Part shown: positions 35,740-45,407 of the stretch, in pieces | Layout of the letters: each line of letters starts with the position of its first letter | How positions within the stretch are numbered: the first letter of the stretch is position 1 | Made by a program: the position numbers and the translations under genes | The notes under the pieces: model-generated | The model's database searches: none | What the model was told of the DNA's origin: nothing | The model's input: only the letters and a program-made list of their open reading frames with translations | Source: Pseudomonadota bacterium | Lineage (GTDB): Bacteria; Pseudomonadota; Gammaproteobacteria; Steroidobacterales; Woeseiaceae | Reading direction: 5' to 3' | Assembly (NCBI GenBank): GCA_022573655.1 | Contig: JACZTO010000007.1 | Coordinates: forward strand, 11,442 to 67,089 | Length of the DNA stretch: 55,648 nucleotides

Positions 35740-36606
35740 GAGTAATTCGTCAATCAAGCCCGTTGCCCGGCCGAGATAGGCACTACCGAACAGGTTCAGG
35801 TGATTCAACACGTGGTACAGCTGATAGAGCTTCACTCTGTCCCGATGTCCCGGTGGCAGCGGCCAGCTGCTCTCGTAGGCATCGTAAAATGCCTCTCCAA
35901 AGCCACCAAACAATCGTGTCATCGCAATGTCTGTCTCGCGATCGCCGTAGTAAACCGCCGGATCGAAGATCACCGGCAAGCCTTCAAAGCACGCCCAGTT
36001 TCCACCCCACAGGTCACCATGAAGCAACGACGGCATGGGAGCGTCTTCCTCGAAATAGATCGGCAAACGCTTTAGCAATCGTACGCCACGGTCCCCCAGG
36101 TCGCGAGCAAAACCATTCTCCGCTGCCAGTTGTAACTGATATCCGAGTCGACACTCGCGAAAAAACCCAAGCCAATCGTCGTTCCACGCATTGAGCTGTG
36201 GCGTAAGACCAATCGTGTTGTCCCGATGCCATCCGTAGTGCTGTTTCGTTGCATGATGCATCTGCGCGAGCTGCTCGCCAAACTGTCTCTCGGTTGCCAC
36301 GCCCGGCGTCTCGAAACTCAGCCACTCCAGGGCCAGAAATACTGACGCACCGCTTTGTCCCGTCGCGATAACGTCGGGTACGCGAACGGCACCCGCTTTG
36401 GATAATTCGGCAAGGCCATCTGCCTCTGCCGCAAACATGTCTGCCGCAGAGGGCGGTCCGGTCTTTACGAACACATCGCCGTCTGGTGATGCCAGCCGCC
36501 ATGCCGCACTGATATCCCCACCACCCACTGATTTCGGTCGAGCATCGCTGGCGACGGCGATTCCGGCACCCTTCAGTTGTGAAATTATTGTTGACCAGTC
36601 AGGCAC
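35737..36606 (-). CDS. Fructosamine/ketosamine-3-kinase family protein
   Basis: A 289-residue kinase of the aminoglycoside phosphotransferase-like fold. SVGGGDISAAWRLASPDGDVFVK is the N-lobe with the ATP-binding Lys, LLHGDLWGGNWA the catalytic loop and IFDPAVYYGDRETDIAM the metal-binding DFG-like motif. Members phosphorylate Amadori-glycated lysines or sugars and so promote deglycation. The 5'-3' exonuclease gene lies 26 bases upstream on the same strand. The stop TAG is at the edge of a family A repeat. Confidence 0.92.
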   Translation of the reverse strand: MPDWSTIISQLKGAGIAVASDARPKSVGGGDISAAWRLASPDGDVFVKTGPPSAADMFAAEADGLAELSKAGAVRVPDVIATGQSGASVFLALEWLSFETPGVATERQFGEQLAQMHHATKQHYGWHRDNTIGLTPQLNAWNDDWLGFFRECRLGYQLQLAAENGFARDLGDRGVRLLKRLPIYFEEDAPMPSLLHGDLWGGNWACFEGLPVIFDPAVYYGDRETDIAMTRLFGGFGEAFYDAYESSWPLPPGHRDRVKLYQLYHVLNHLNLFGSAYLGRATGLIDELL

Positions 36607-36632
36607 GTCTGGTCGCTCCTGGATTTGCCGGA

Positions 36633-37523
36633 TTAGTGTCGGTAGATGTCCGAAATGCGTTCGGCCTGGCGGCGCAACGCCGTACCAATACCAGCCTCAT
36701 CAAATAACGCGTTTATCTCACCCAACCTGGGAGCGGACGGTTGCATCGCGGCTTCGGCGTTCTCTATTGGAACGTCGCACGCGATACCCGTCAGCTTGCG
36801 GGCAAGAATCGCATCTTCCTTATGCGCTTCGAGTTTGGCTCCAAGTGTTTTCGCGCCGCGCACATTGACCTCATGCACCGTATCGAGATTGTCGTAAATT
36901 TTTTCAAGGCTGCCAAAGTGCTGCAGCAACACCGTTGCTGTTTTCTTGCCGACGCCCGGAACGCCTTTAATGTTGTCCACAGCATCACCGGCCAGTGCGA
37001 GAAAGTCTGCAATTTGTTCAGGCCATACGCCGAAGGTGTCGGGAATCTGCTCGTAGCGTATTTTTCCCTTGCCGGCGAAGTCCCAGAACACATCGTCTTT
37101 GGCAATCAGCTGCGACAGATCTTTGTCACGCGTGACGATTGTCGATGATCGCCCGTGATTACGACCGTGAGTCACAAGCGTACCGATCAGATCGTCCGCC
37201 TCGTAGCTGGGGCTCGAACACTCCATTACGCCGAGCGCTCGCACGTAACGTCGACATTGCTCGAACTGGCGCTTCAATTCCGGCGGGGCTGGCTCGCGAT
37301 TGGCTTTGTACTCAGGGTAGATGTCTTTGCGAAACGAATCCGCAAGACTCTCGTCAAACAGCACCGCTATATACTCGGGCGTAACCTGCTCCATGAAATC
37401 GCCTATGAAACGACAAAATCCATATAAAGCATTAATGGGGTTGTTGTTGTCATCGACCATGTCCTCGGGCATCGAGTAGTAGGCCCGAAAAACATAAACG
37501 CTGGCATCGATCAGGTATTGCAC
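36633..37523 (-). CDS. 5'-3' exonuclease (FEN-like, DNA polymerase I N-terminal domain type)
   Basis: A 296-residue flap nuclease. Motifs are YLIDASVYVFRAYYSM at the N-terminus, acidic clusters in VLFDESLADSFRK and YEADDLIGTLV, VTRDKDLSQLI, and the helix-three-turn-helix GVPGVGKKTATVLL that grips DNA. It is close in size to PolA's 5' nuclease domain and to Xni. It probably removes flaps or RNA primers. It starts 33 bases downstream of the HNH gene's stop on the same strand. Confidence 0.92.
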   Translation of the reverse strand: MQYLIDASVYVFRAYYSMPEDMVDDNNNPINALYGFCRFIGDFMEQVTPEYIAVLFDESLADSFRKDIYPEYKANREPAPPELKRQFEQCRRYVRALGVMECSSPSYEADDLIGTLVTHGRNHGRSSTIVTRDKDLSQLIAKDDVFWDFAGKGKIRYEQIPDTFGVWPEQIADFLALAGDAVDNIKGVPGVGKKTATVLLQHFGSLEKIYDNLDTVHEVNVRGAKTLGAKLEAHKEDAILARKLTGIACDVPIENAEAAMQPSAPRLGEINALFDEAGIGTALRRQAERISDIYRH

Positions 37524-37556
37524 GGTAGAAGCCTGCGACAGCGCGCGATTCGCGCA

Positions 37557-38216
37557 TCAATCATGAAAATGAACTTCGACGATCTCTGCACCATTCGAGA
37601 GATGACCACTCAAGCGCGCATGCAGCGGGCTTGAACGCGGAATGTGCGCCAGCAGGTACTGCATCTGATCGGTAAGAACGCGGCGGCCTTTCAAGTAGAT
37701 ATATTCGGCGTAGCTGGGAGAAAACGGTACGGCGATCAGTTCCATTGCCGCCTGTTCCGGAGTGCGCCCACCCTTGAAGTTATTGCATCGACGGCAAGCA
37801 GTCGCAACATTATTCCAGCTATCAAGCCCGCCTTGCGACATCGGCTTGATGTGGTCGCGCGTCAGGTCGCGTGTCATGTAGCGGTTGCCACAGTACAGAC
37901 ACAGGTTTGCGTCACGCTTGAAAAGTGTGCGGTTGTTCAGCGGCGGTACGTACTTGTCGCGATTTCGCGAGACGCCCTTACTCGTACCATGGGTTGCAAC
38001 GATGGAATTGACATCGATTCGGCTGCGTTGGCCATTGAGTGAACTGTAACCACCGAAAACCGTGTAGAGACGAGTGCCACAGTCGTACGCCACCTGCTCC
38101 GAGTGATACAGACGTACCGCTTCACGGTAGTCGATCCACTCGAGCGGCATCCCGGCAACATCGGTCCTGAGGACCTGTTGCGAAATGTCGGACGCGAGTC
38201 CTGCGAGCATGGGCAC
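37557..38216 (-). CDS. HNH endonuclease-domain protein
   Basis: A 219-residue protein with a zinc-bound HNH domain near residues 105-150: CLYCGNRY, TRDHIKPMSQGG, WNNVATACRRCNNFKG. The two CxxC pairs hold the fold and the His-Asn-His set forms the active site. The N-terminal 100 residues (EWIDYREAVRLYHSEQVAYD) are a conserved companion. Stand-alone proteins of this type are widespread in proteobacterial chromosomes, and their substrates are mostly unknown. It lies between pntB and the exonuclease on the same strand. Confidence 0.87.
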   Translation of the reverse strand: MPMLAGLASDISQQVLRTDVAGMPLEWIDYREAVRLYHSEQVAYDCGTRLYTVFGGYSSLNGQRSRIDVNSIVATHGTSKGVSRNRDKYVPPLNNRTLFKRDANLCLYCGNRYMTRDLTRDHIKPMSQGGLDSWNNVATACRRCNNFKGGRTPEQAAMELIAVPFSPSYAEYIYLKGRRVLTDQMQYLLAHIPRSSPLHARLSGHLSNGAEIVEVHFHD

Positions 38217-38301
38217 ACCTCAACTGTGCAATTGGCTATGCCTTGGAGTATCACGAAACTTGGACACCTCGCCAAGGCCGTTTTGAAGGCTCCGCAGTTT
38301 G

Positions 38302-39696
38302 CTAGAGCGCCTTCAATACCGCCTCGAGGCTGTCTTTCGCGTCGCCGAACAACATGCGCGTGTTTTCCTTGAAAAACAGCGGATTCTGAACACCGGCATA
38401 GCCCGTTGCCATACTGCGTTTGAGCACGATCGTCATCGATCCCTTCCAGCATTCGAGAACCGGCATACCCGCGATCGGGCTGTCCGGCTCATCCAGTGCA
38501 GAAGGATTCACGATGTCATTCGCACCGATGACCACCGAAACATCAACGTTCGGGAAGTCCTCGTTAACCTCATCCATCTCGAAAACGATGTCATAGGGCA
38601 CCCTGGCCTCTGCGAGTAACACATTCATGTGTCCCGGCATGCGGCCTGCAACAGGATGGATACCAAAGCGAACATTGATTTTCCTGGCACGCAGCACCTT
38701 CGTGATTTCGAACACTGTGTGCTGCGCCTGGGCAACGGCCATGCCGTAGCCGGGAATAATCATGACTTCTTTCGCGCCACTTAGCAGTAATGCCGTCTCA
38801 ATAGCATCAACAGCAACAACCTCGCCTTGCAACTCGTCGCCACCACTGACCGGCGTTCCACCGCCAGTGCCGAAACCGCCGGCGATGACACTCAGGAATT
38901 TACGATTCATCGCGCGACACATGATGTAGCTCAGAATGGCACCACTCGATCCAACCAGCGCGCCGACGACAATCAGCAGGTCGTTATTCAACATGAATCC
39001 TGTGGCTGCCGCTGCCCAGCCTGAATAACTGTTGAGCATCGAAACAACCACTGGCATATCCGCGCCACCGATTGCCAAAACCATATGCATGCCAAACAGC
39101 AACGCGATCACCGTCATGACGACAAGTGCCTGCATACCACCGCCAGCCGCGGACTGAACGACAAATTCGTAGCCAAACCAGATCGCGCCAAGCAACAAGC
39201 CAAGATTAAACAAATGGCGTCCGGGAAGGGTTAGCGGCTTGCCGCCTATGCGACCAGACAACTTTCCGAACGCAATGACCGAGCCAGAGAATGTCACCGC
39301 GCCGATAAGAACGCCCAGGTAAGTCTCAATATCGTGAATCGTTAACTCGACACCTGCGAGATGCGATGCTCCCATGAAATTGGCGTAGCCCACGGCAATG
39401 GCAGCAAGTCCAACCAGGCTGTGCAGGATCGCTACAAGCTCGGGCATCTGTGTCATCTGCACACGCCGCGCCAGAACGATGCCGATACCGCCGCCAATGA
39501 CCAGGGCCGCCAGGAGTATGTCGTAATGACTATTGACGACCCCAAGTATTGTCGCAACCAGCGCAATCACCATACCGATGACGCCGTACCAGTTGCCGCG
39601 GCGCGCCGTCTCCTGATCTGACAATCCGCCGAGGGCGAGGATGAACAAGACCATCGCAGCAATATAAGATACGGTTACGATTCCTTCGCTAATCAT
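38302..39696 (-). CDS. pntB: NAD(P) transhydrogenase subunit beta
   Basis: A 464-residue membrane subunit of the proton-pumping transhydrogenase, which transfers hydride between NADH and NADP+. About nine membrane helices are followed by the NADP-binding domain III with [40 protein letters not shown] and [16 protein letters not shown] 39696 was chosen because it starts [14 protein letters not shown], the conserved beginning; the frame is open 20 codons further. It begins 7 bases after the pntA stop. Confidence 0.95.
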   Translation of the reverse strand: MISEGIVTVSYIAAMVLFILALGGLSDQETARRGNWYGVIGMVIALVATILGVVNSHYDILLAALVIGGGIGIVLARRVQMTQMPELVAILHSLVGLAAIAVGYANFMGASHLAGVELTIHDIETYLGVLIGAVTFSGSVIAFGKLSGRIGGKPLTLPGRHLFNLGLLLGAIWFGYEFVVQSAAGGGMQALVVMTVIALLFGMHMVLAIGGADMPVVVSMLNSYSGWAAAATGFMLNNDLLIVVGALVGSSGAILSYIMCRAMNRKFLSVIAGGFGTGGGTPVSGGDELQGEVVAVDAIETALLLSGAKEVMIIPGYGMAVAQAQHTVFEITKVLRARKINVRFGIHPVAGRMPGHMNVLLAEARVPYDIVFEMDEVNEDFPNVDVSVVIGANDIVNPSALDEPDSPIAGMPVLECWKGSMTIVLKRSMATGYAGVQNPLFFKENTRMLFGDAKDSLEAVLKAL

Positions 39697-39703
39697 CTCG
39701 ACC

Positions 39704-41239
39704 TCACTTTCTGAACATTTCGAGCATGCGCCGGGTGACAGCAAATCCGCCGGCAATATTGATACTTGTGATCAACACGGTTGCTGCGGCGATCCACATG
39801 ATCAGGCTGTCAGACGAACTGATTTGTATCAACGCGCCGATTACAATGATGCTCGATATCGCGTTGGTAACGCTCATGAGTGGCGTGTGCAGTGCAGGCG
39901 AGACATTCCAGATCACCATATAGCCCACGAAACAGGCCAGCACGAACACCGTGAAGTGCGCCATGAACTCACGTGGCGCGACGGCGCCCAGCCCGAGCAG
40001 CGCCAGGCTGGCAACGACTATCATGATGATCGGCCCCGCTACAGACGGTTTTTTTACAACTGCCTCGGGCATCGGCTTTGGCTCAGCCTGCGGCGGCGCC
40101 GCGGATAACTTCGGCGCAGGTGGCGGCCAGGTCGTCGCGCCTTCTTTACAAACCGTAGCGCCGCGGATGACTTCGTCATCCATATTGACAACGATATTGC
40201 CGTCCTTCTCCGGCGTTAGTTCGGTGACCAGGTGGCGCAGGTTGGTTGCGTAGAGTTGGCTGGCTTGTGTGGCCAGCCTGCTCGGCAAATCTGTGTAGCC
40301 AATTATTGAGACACCATGGCGAACGACGACCTGATCTCTTTCCGTTAACTCACAGTTTCCACCCTGCTCAGCCGCGAGGTCGACGATAACACTGCCATCC
40401 TTCATCGAACGAACCATCTCGGCTGTAATCAACCGCGGCGCCGGTTTGCCAGGAATCAACGCCGTCGTGACGATGATGTCGACGTCTTCGGCCTGTTCGG
40501 CGAACAACGCCATTTCGGCCTTGATGAATTCTTCGCTCATGGTCTTGGCATAGCCGCCTTCGCCCGCACCGTCCTCATCGTCATCGAAGTCGAGCATGAG
40601 GAACTCCGCGTCCATGCTTTCGACCTGTTCTTTCACTTCCGGTCGAGTATCGAAGGCCCGCACGATCGCACCCATGCTCTTGGCTGCACCAATTGCCGCA
40701 AGGCCGGCGACGCCAGCGCCTATAACGAGCACCTTGGCAGGCGGGATCTTGCCTGCTGCCGTGATCTGTCCGGTGAAGAAACGGCCGAAGTGCTGTGCTG
40801 CTTCGACGATCGCCCGATAGCCGCCAATATTCGCCATCGAGCTGAGCGCGTCCATCTTCTGCGCACGTGATATGCGCGGCACACTGTCCATCGCAATCAC
40901 GTTCGCACCACTGTTCGTCAGCTGCTGCAGCAGCTCAGGATTTTGAGCTGGCCAGATAAAGCTGATCAGCGTCTGGCCAGCGCGGAGCCTGCCGACCTCA
41001 TCGCCCTCAGGCGCTCGTACTTTCAAAATCAGGTCGGATTGCGACCACAGGTGTTCGCTTGATGCGACAATCTCACAGCCAGCTTCCTCGTAGGACTCAT
41101 TCGAGAAGCTCGCTGCAATTCCGGCGTCTTTTTCGACCACCACACTAAAACCCAGCTTTATCAGCTCTGCGGCAACGACCGGCGTCGTCGCGACGCGCCG
41201 TTCATCTACATGGATTTCTTTCGGCACACCGATTTTCAT
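39704..41239 (-). CDS. pntA: NAD(P) transhydrogenase subunit alpha (single-chain)
   Basis: A 511-residue protein starting [20 protein letters not shown]. Domain I binds NAD(H): the Rossmann motif [18 protein letters not shown], then [15 protein letters not shown] and [18 protein letters not shown]. After a proline-rich linker near 395-415, the C-terminal four helices are the alpha-subunit part of the proton channel. Both parts are fused, as in E. coli, while many alphaproteobacteria split them. ATG 41239 has a GAGGGGTAGG ribosome-binding site just upstream. Confidence 0.95.
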   Translation of the reverse strand: MKIGVPKEIHVDERRVATTPVVAAELIKLGFSVVVEKDAGIAASFSNESYEEAGCEIVASSEHLWSQSDLILKVRAPEGDEVGRLRAGQTLISFIWPAQNPELLQQLTNSGANVIAMDSVPRISRAQKMDALSSMANIGGYRAIVEAAQHFGRFFTGQITAAGKIPPAKVLVIGAGVAGLAAIGAAKSMGAIVRAFDTRPEVKEQVESMDAEFLMLDFDDDEDGAGEGGYAKTMSEEFIKAEMALFAEQAEDVDIIVTTALIPGKPAPRLITAEMVRSMKDGSVIVDLAAEQGGNCELTERDQVVVRHGVSIIGYTDLPSRLATQASQLYATNLRHLVTELTPEKDGNIVVNMDDEVIRGATVCKEGATTWPPPAPKLSAAPPQAEPKPMPEAVVKKPSVAGPIIMIVVASLALLGLGAVAPREFMAHFTVFVLACFVGYMVIWNVSPALHTPLMSVTNAISSIIVIGALIQISSSDSLIMWIAAATVLITSINIAGGFAVTRRMLEMFRK

Positions 41240-41287
41240 ACCTACCCCTCCGTTCGGACAGCGCAGTCTAACGAAGGTGGTGCGCTT

Positions 41288-41313
41288 AAACAAAGCAATA
41301 AGTGGCTTTGTTT
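41288..41313. other. Perfect inverted repeat between the DUF3106 gene and pntA
   Basis: AAACAAAGC (41288-41296) and GCTTTGTTT (41305-41313) are exact 9-bp arms around eight bases. It lies between the 3' end of the DUF3106 unit and the 5' end of pntA, both reading leftward. It may be a weak terminator for the former or an operator for pntAB. The stem is AT-rich and has no long T-run. Confidence 0.45.
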
Positions 41314-41329
41314 GTGCCCCGCAAGATAC

Positions 41330-41809
41330 CTAGTCGCGGCTGGCTGGCCTCGGCCGATCCCTCATGTGGTCACGGACTCGCTGGCGTTGTTCGGGCGTCA
41401 TGTCACGGAAACGATCCCGCATTTGTTGTCGGTGATCGCGGTTCATGCGGTTGAAGCGACGAAAATTATCCCGAATACGTCGCTGTTCGTCGGGCGACAG
41501 GCTCTTGTAGGTCTCGTAGCGCTCGCGAATCAACTCGCGGCGCTCATCAGTCAATCCACGCCAGTCCGTAAAGCGTGCCCGCGCCGCCTCGCGTTGCTTG
41601 GGCGTCATGCCTGCATAATGATTCGCTCCCATGGCCAGGCGTTCCTGGCGCTGAGGCGGCAAGCTGTCCCACTCGCCCGAGAAACGGCCGAGCACCGATT
41701 GCTGGTCAGCATTCAGGCTGTCCCACGTTATGCCGTGTTCGTCGGCAGATGCTGTGCCGGCAAACAACAACAGAGCGACTATGATGATATGTCTAGCTTT
41801 CATCTTCAT
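41330..41809 (-). CDS. Exported DUF3106 protein, Spy/CpxP-like composition
   Basis: A protein of 159 residues from ATG 41809 (ATG 41803 is an alternative), with a signal peptide (ARHIIIVALLLFAGTASA). Arg/Glu-rich helical repeats follow: LSPDEQRRIRDNFRRFNRM and MTPEQRQRVRDHMRD. It has the hooked-repeat look of periplasmic LTxxQ/DUF3106 proteins, which in some cases bind metals or chaperone unfolded proteins. It is last in a four-gene unit with a sigma factor and overlaps the preceding small gene by 17 bases. Confidence 0.82.
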   Translation of the reverse strand: MKMKARHIIIVALLLFAGTASADEHGITWDSLNADQQSVLGRFSGEWDSLPPQRQERLAMGANHYAGMTPKQREAARARFTDWRGLTDERRELIRERYETYKSLSPDEQRRIRDNFRRFNRMNRDHRQQMRDRFRDMTPEQRQRVRDHMRDRPRPASRD

Positions 41810-42032
41810 TCTCCGTCGATTCTTCACCATCCAGTACCGGATCTTTCCGCTCTTCGTTTTCGGCCATTACCGTTTCATCAAGCAGCAGCCAATCTTCATC
41901 CGATTCTTCCCACATGCCGAGATACTCAAGAAATTCAGTATCCGGAGCCTCTGCCTCCGCCGCGAGTAACAAGCTGCTGGCGCACAACGCAAGACCGCAC
42001 AGGAAAGTCCGTAATCGCCGCTCAGCTGACAT
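41793..42032 (-). CDS. Small exported acidic protein
   Basis: A 79-residue protein (from ATG 42032; ATG 42038 also possible) with a signal peptide (LRTFLCGLALCASSLLLAAEA). A very acidic mature part follows: FLEYLGMWEESDEDWLLLDE and EESTENEDES. No known family comes to mind. Its start lies inside the end of the anti-sigma-like gene and its end overlaps the DUF3106 gene, so it is part of the same tightly packed operon. Confidence 0.72.
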   Translation of the reverse strand: MSAERRLRTFLCGLALCASSLLLAAEAEAPDTEFLEYLGMWEESDEDWLLLDETVMAENEERKDPVLDGEESTENEDES

Positions 42033-42381
42033 CACCATCTTCGCTTTCGACTGTATCCAGCCAGCTGTAGAACTCGAGGTCTTCCAGCATGGCGATGCTC
42101 TCCTCACCAAGCAGAATTTCCATGTCTGTCATCGCTACGGGCAAATCGAATCCATCGACGTTCGTCGGTCCGCGCGTCACGATCACCGCTATCAGAACAG
42201 CCGCGGCTATGCCCGTCGCCGGCGCCCATCGCAGCAAGCCCGTGTGCGCCTGGTGCGCCTCAGCAAGCGCCAACTGGCGACTCCGATTCAGGCGCGACAA
42301 AGTCGACGCATCAAGGCTTTCGACCGAGCGATCAAACAGCTTCCTGGTCTCCCGCTCAAATTTCTCGTCTGGCTCATTCAT
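42022..42381 (-). CDS. Probable single-pass membrane anti-sigma-type protein
   Basis: A 119-residue protein starting MNEPDEKFERETRKLFDRSV. A cytoplasmic helix region (SLDASTLSRLNRSRQLALAEA) precedes one membrane helix (WAPATGIAAAVLIAVIV, about residues 51-67). An acidic outside tail follows, with MEILLGEESIAMLEDLEFYSWLD. The layout and the ATGA overlap with the sigma factor gene suggest an anti-sigma factor that holds it at the membrane. No zinc-finger anti-sigma motif (HxxxCxxC) is present. Confidence 0.68.
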   Translation of the reverse strand: MNEPDEKFERETRKLFDRSVESLDASTLSRLNRSRQLALAEAHQAHTGLLRWAPATGIAAAVLIAVIVTRGPTNVDGFDLPVAMTDMEILLGEESIAMLEDLEFYSWLDTVESEDGDVS

Positions 42382-43016
42382 TGCGCTTTTCCTCCCGCCC
42401 AATGTTCTTGCAAACGTTCCCGTAACGCATGTATCGCACGGAAATAATGCGTTTTGACGCTGCCCTGACTGCAGCCCATCGCTACAGCAGTTCCCGCAAC
42501 ATCGAGGCCTTCAAATGTTCTCAACATGAACGCCTCACGCTGGCGCGTTGGCAAATCCTGTACGGCGGCTTCCAGGCCTTGCATCGCCTCAGCGTTCTGC
42601 AATTCCTGTTCGGGCGATCGCCCGGCGAGATCCGGGGCCGCCGCTACTACATCATAGTCATTATCGTCCGTTGCAGGACGACGAAACCAGACCATGACCC
42701 GGTTGCGCACAAACTGGCGCCGATGCCAGTCACGAATACCATTTTGCAGTATTCGATAGAACAGTGGCGCCCACTCGTCAGTGCCGCGATCTGCGTAGTT
42801 GCGCACTAGCTTGATCATCGCGTCTTGCACGAGATCCAGCGCCTCATCACGATCACGCACGCCAATTTCGGCAATACGTAACGCCCGGCGCTCCACCTCA
42901 GCCAGAAACTGGTTAAGTTGCCGTTCCTTTTGCAGTGTCCGTGCCCCTTTCGATTCTGCCTCGCACGATACCGCATAAATTGCCACGCCTGCGGTCATAT
43001 CCCTTGACTCCACCAC
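42378..43016 (-). CDS. Sigma-70 family (ECF-like) RNA polymerase sigma factor
   Basis: A protein of up to 212 residues. Region 2 contains DRDEALDLVQDAMIKLVRNYADRG and FYRILQNGIRDWHRRQFVRNR. Region 4 has LPTRQREAFMLRTFEGLDVAGTAVAMGCSQGSVKTHYFRAIHALR, a helix-turn-helix. The start is uncertain: GTG 43016 or ATG 42998, with the conserved part beginning near LNQFLAEVERRA. It is first in the four-gene unit and divergent from priA. Confidence 0.88.
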   Translation of the reverse strand: MVESRDMTAGVAIYAVSCEAESKGARTLQKERQLNQFLAEVERRALRIAEIGVRDRDEALDLVQDAMIKLVRNYADRGTDEWAPLFYRILQNGIRDWHRRQFVRNRVMVWFRRPATDDNDYDVVAAAPDLAGRSPEQELQNAEAMQGLEAAVQDLPTRQREAFMLRTFEGLDVAGTAVAMGCSQGSVKTHYFRAIHALRERLQEHWAGGKAQ

Positions 43017-43107
43017 GAGGTGATCTAACTTGTCTCCCCCCTCTAACGTCTGAACAATACGGGGGTTGACAGATTTCCAGCTTGTTCTCCGGGGTTATGT
43101 AAAGTTT

Positions 43108-45315
43108 GTGAGCACTGACGTCATACTCAAAATCGCGGTCAATGTGCCGCTGTCCCGCGAATTCGACTATCGGCCGCCTGCGAATGGCCCATTGCCGATC
43201 GCCGGATGCCGTGTGCGGATTCCGTTCGGTCGTAGCCAGCGCATCGGAATGGTGCTCGCACACGCGTCCGAGTCTGTTTTGCCTGCGGAAAAACTGCGCG
43301 CAGTCACCACTGTGCTGGACGAAGCTCCACTTCTTTCGGCGGCTGACCTTTGGCTGATCCGTTTCACGAGCGACTACTATCACCACCCCATCGGTGAGGT
43401 CGTTGCGGCTGCGCTGCCGGCATTGCTACGCCAAGGCAAATCGTTACAGCCAACAGTTGTTTCAGTCGCCGTTTCGGCGGCCGGTGCAGCCGCAGACGTT
43501 GCGGCTGTTGCCAAACGTGCACCACGACAAGCTGAGTTGCTTGAGATACTGCTGGACGCCGGCAGTAACGGACTCGACACCGGGCAACTCACCGCAATAT
43601 TACCAACGTGGCGAAGAGCGGCAGTGGGTCTGCTCGAGAAAGGATTGATCGCAAAACGCAATATGCGAGCTGCCCACTTCGACGAATCACTCAGCGCAGG
43701 TGCACAACATGGGCCGACACCAAACAAGGAGCAGCAAGAAGCACTTTCCTGCCTGCGCCGCAGCGACAACTTCGGCGCCTACCTGCTCGATGGCGTAACA
43801 GGCAGCGGCAAGACCGAGGTTTACCTGCAGAGGATGCGCGACATCATCGATCAGGGCAGGCAGGTGCTCGTGCTCGTTCCGGAAATAGGGCTGACACCCC
43901 AGCTTATCAGGCGCTTCAGAGAACGCCTTGGAATCGAACCTGCGCTGCTGCACTCAGGGTTAACCGATAGCGCACGATTAGCCGCGTGGCGAGCTGCGCG
44001 TTCGGCGTCAGCCAGCCTGATCGTTGGCACTCGCTCCGCCATTTTCACGCCGCTCAAAAACGCGGGTTTGATTATTGTCGATGAAGAACACGATCACTCC
44101 TTCAAGCAGCAGGAGGGCTTACGTTACTCGGCACGCGACCTTGCCATCGCCAGGGCCAAGCACCTGGACATTCCGGTCATACTCGGCACCGCAACACCGA
44201 CCCTCGAGATGTTGCAGCATTGCCGCAGCGGTGCCTACGAGCACATCGTGTTATCAAGCCGGGCTGGCGGCGCGAAACCACCCACAATCCGACTCGTCGA
44301 CACCGTACGCTCACCAGTAACCGATGGTATTAGCGAGCCGTTGGCCGAGGCAATCGGCACACACCTTCGCGCAAACGGCCAGGTGCTGCTTTTCCTGAAC
44401 AGGCGTGGCTTCGCGCCGACTCTGATTTGCGCCAGCTGCGGACATATAGCAGGTTGCGAGAGATGCAATTCAAGGTTGACCGTGCATGCGCGCAGCAAGC
44501 AACTGCGCTGCCACCACTGCGGTGCCTGTCATCCGCTAGTTGAGCATTGCAGCGAGTGCGGCCAGGCGGTCACACCCCTGGGCGAGGGCACAGAGCGGCT
44601 AGAGGATTCTTTGCGGCTGCGCTTTCCTCACCATAGCGTGCAACGTATCGATAGCGACAGCACCCAGCGCAAGGGCGCGATGGACGAAGCATTGCGCAGT
44701 GCAACTGCGGGCGATGCCGATATCCTTGTCGGTACGCAGATGCTCTCCAAGGGCCACCATTTCCCTAAATTGACGCTGGTGGGCATCATCAATGCCGACC
44801 AGGGACTGTTCGGCAGCGACTTTCGCAGCAGCGAACGCCTGGCCCAGTCCGTCGTGCAGGTCGCCGGACGTGCCGGCCGGGAAAGTCGTGCCGGCGAAGT
44901 ACTGATTCAGACGGCGTTTCCTGACAACACTTTCTGGGCCACGCTAATCCATGGCGGCTATCGGCAAGTATCGGCTGACGCGCTGGCGGAACGAGAGCTA
45001 ACGCGCTGGCCGCCGTTTACACGCCTCGCGCTGCTGCGTTCAGCAGCGCACAAACAAGCCGATGCGCATCACTTCCTTGATGTTGCACGACGATACATCG
45101 AGTCGCAATCCGCCGCAGCATTGCGCATTCTGGGTCCTGTCGACGCGCCCATGGCGCGTAAAGCGGGTCGCTATCGTGCGCAATTGCTGCTGCAGAGCAG
45201 TGACCGGGCGACACTGCACAACACGCTTCGCTATCTCAGGCCGGCCCTTGAAGTCGACCCTGCCGCCCGTAAGGTACGCTGGTCCATAGACGTCGATCCA
45301 ATAGAACTATTCTGA
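43108..45315 (+). CDS. priA: Primosomal replication helicase PriA
   Basis: A 735-residue superfamily 2 helicase that restarts stalled forks. The N-terminal DNA-binding domain starts VILKIAVNVPLSREFDYRPP. Walker A is GVTGSGKTEVYLQ and the DEEH box is IIVDEEHDHSFKQQEG. The zinc-binding cysteines are in CASCGHIAGCERC and CHHCGACHPLVEHCSECG. I prefer GTG 43108, directly before STDVILKIAV; TTG 43066 would add 14 residues. argS follows after 92 bases, the usual priA-argS-ftsN order. Confidence 0.95.
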   Translation: MSTDVILKIAVNVPLSREFDYRPPANGPLPIAGCRVRIPFGRSQRIGMVLAHASESVLPAEKLRAVTTVLDEAPLLSAADLWLIRFTSDYYHHPIGEVVAAALPALLRQGKSLQPTVVSVAVSAAGAAADVAAVAKRAPRQAELLEILLDAGSNGLDTGQLTAILPTWRRAAVGLLEKGLIAKRNMRAAHFDESLSAGAQHGPTPNKEQQEALSCLRRSDNFGAYLLDGVTGSGKTEVYLQRMRDIIDQGRQVLVLVPEIGLTPQLIRRFRERLGIEPALLHSGLTDSARLAAWRAARSASASLIVGTRSAIFTPLKNAGLIIVDEEHDHSFKQQEGLRYSARDLAIARAKHLDIPVILGTATPTLEMLQHCRSGAYEHIVLSSRAGGAKPPTIRLVDTVRSPVTDGISEPLAEAIGTHLRANGQVLLFLNRRGFAPTLICASCGHIAGCERCNSRLTVHARSKQLRCHHCGACHPLVEHCSECGQAVTPLGEGTERLEDSLRLRFPHHSVQRIDSDSTQRKGAMDEALRSATAGDADILVGTQMLSKGHHFPKLTLVGIINADQGLFGSDFRSSERLAQSVVQVAGRAGRESRAGEVLIQTAFPDNTFWATLIHGGYRQVSADALAERELTRWPPFTRLALLRSAAHKQADAHHFLDVARRYIESQSAAALRILGPVDAPMARKAGRYRAQLLLQSSDRATLHNTLRYLRPALEVDPAARKVRWSIDVDPIELF

Positions 45316-45407
45316 GCGAGCTCTTTTCAGACCTATACAGGTATTAATATCCGGGTAGAATTGCCGGCTCGCCAAAACGGACTGCACAAGGGCAGGCTAG
45401 ACAGCGC

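Noticed and set aside
41210-42070. Plus-strand 286-codon ORF
   Set aside because: Opposite to pntA start, DUF3106 and small-gene region; composition is that of an antisense shadow of high-GC genes.
43066-43071. TTGACA as a -35 box for priA
   Set aside because: No acceptable -10 at 16-18 bases; the best candidate, TTATGT at 43095-43100, is 23 bases away.
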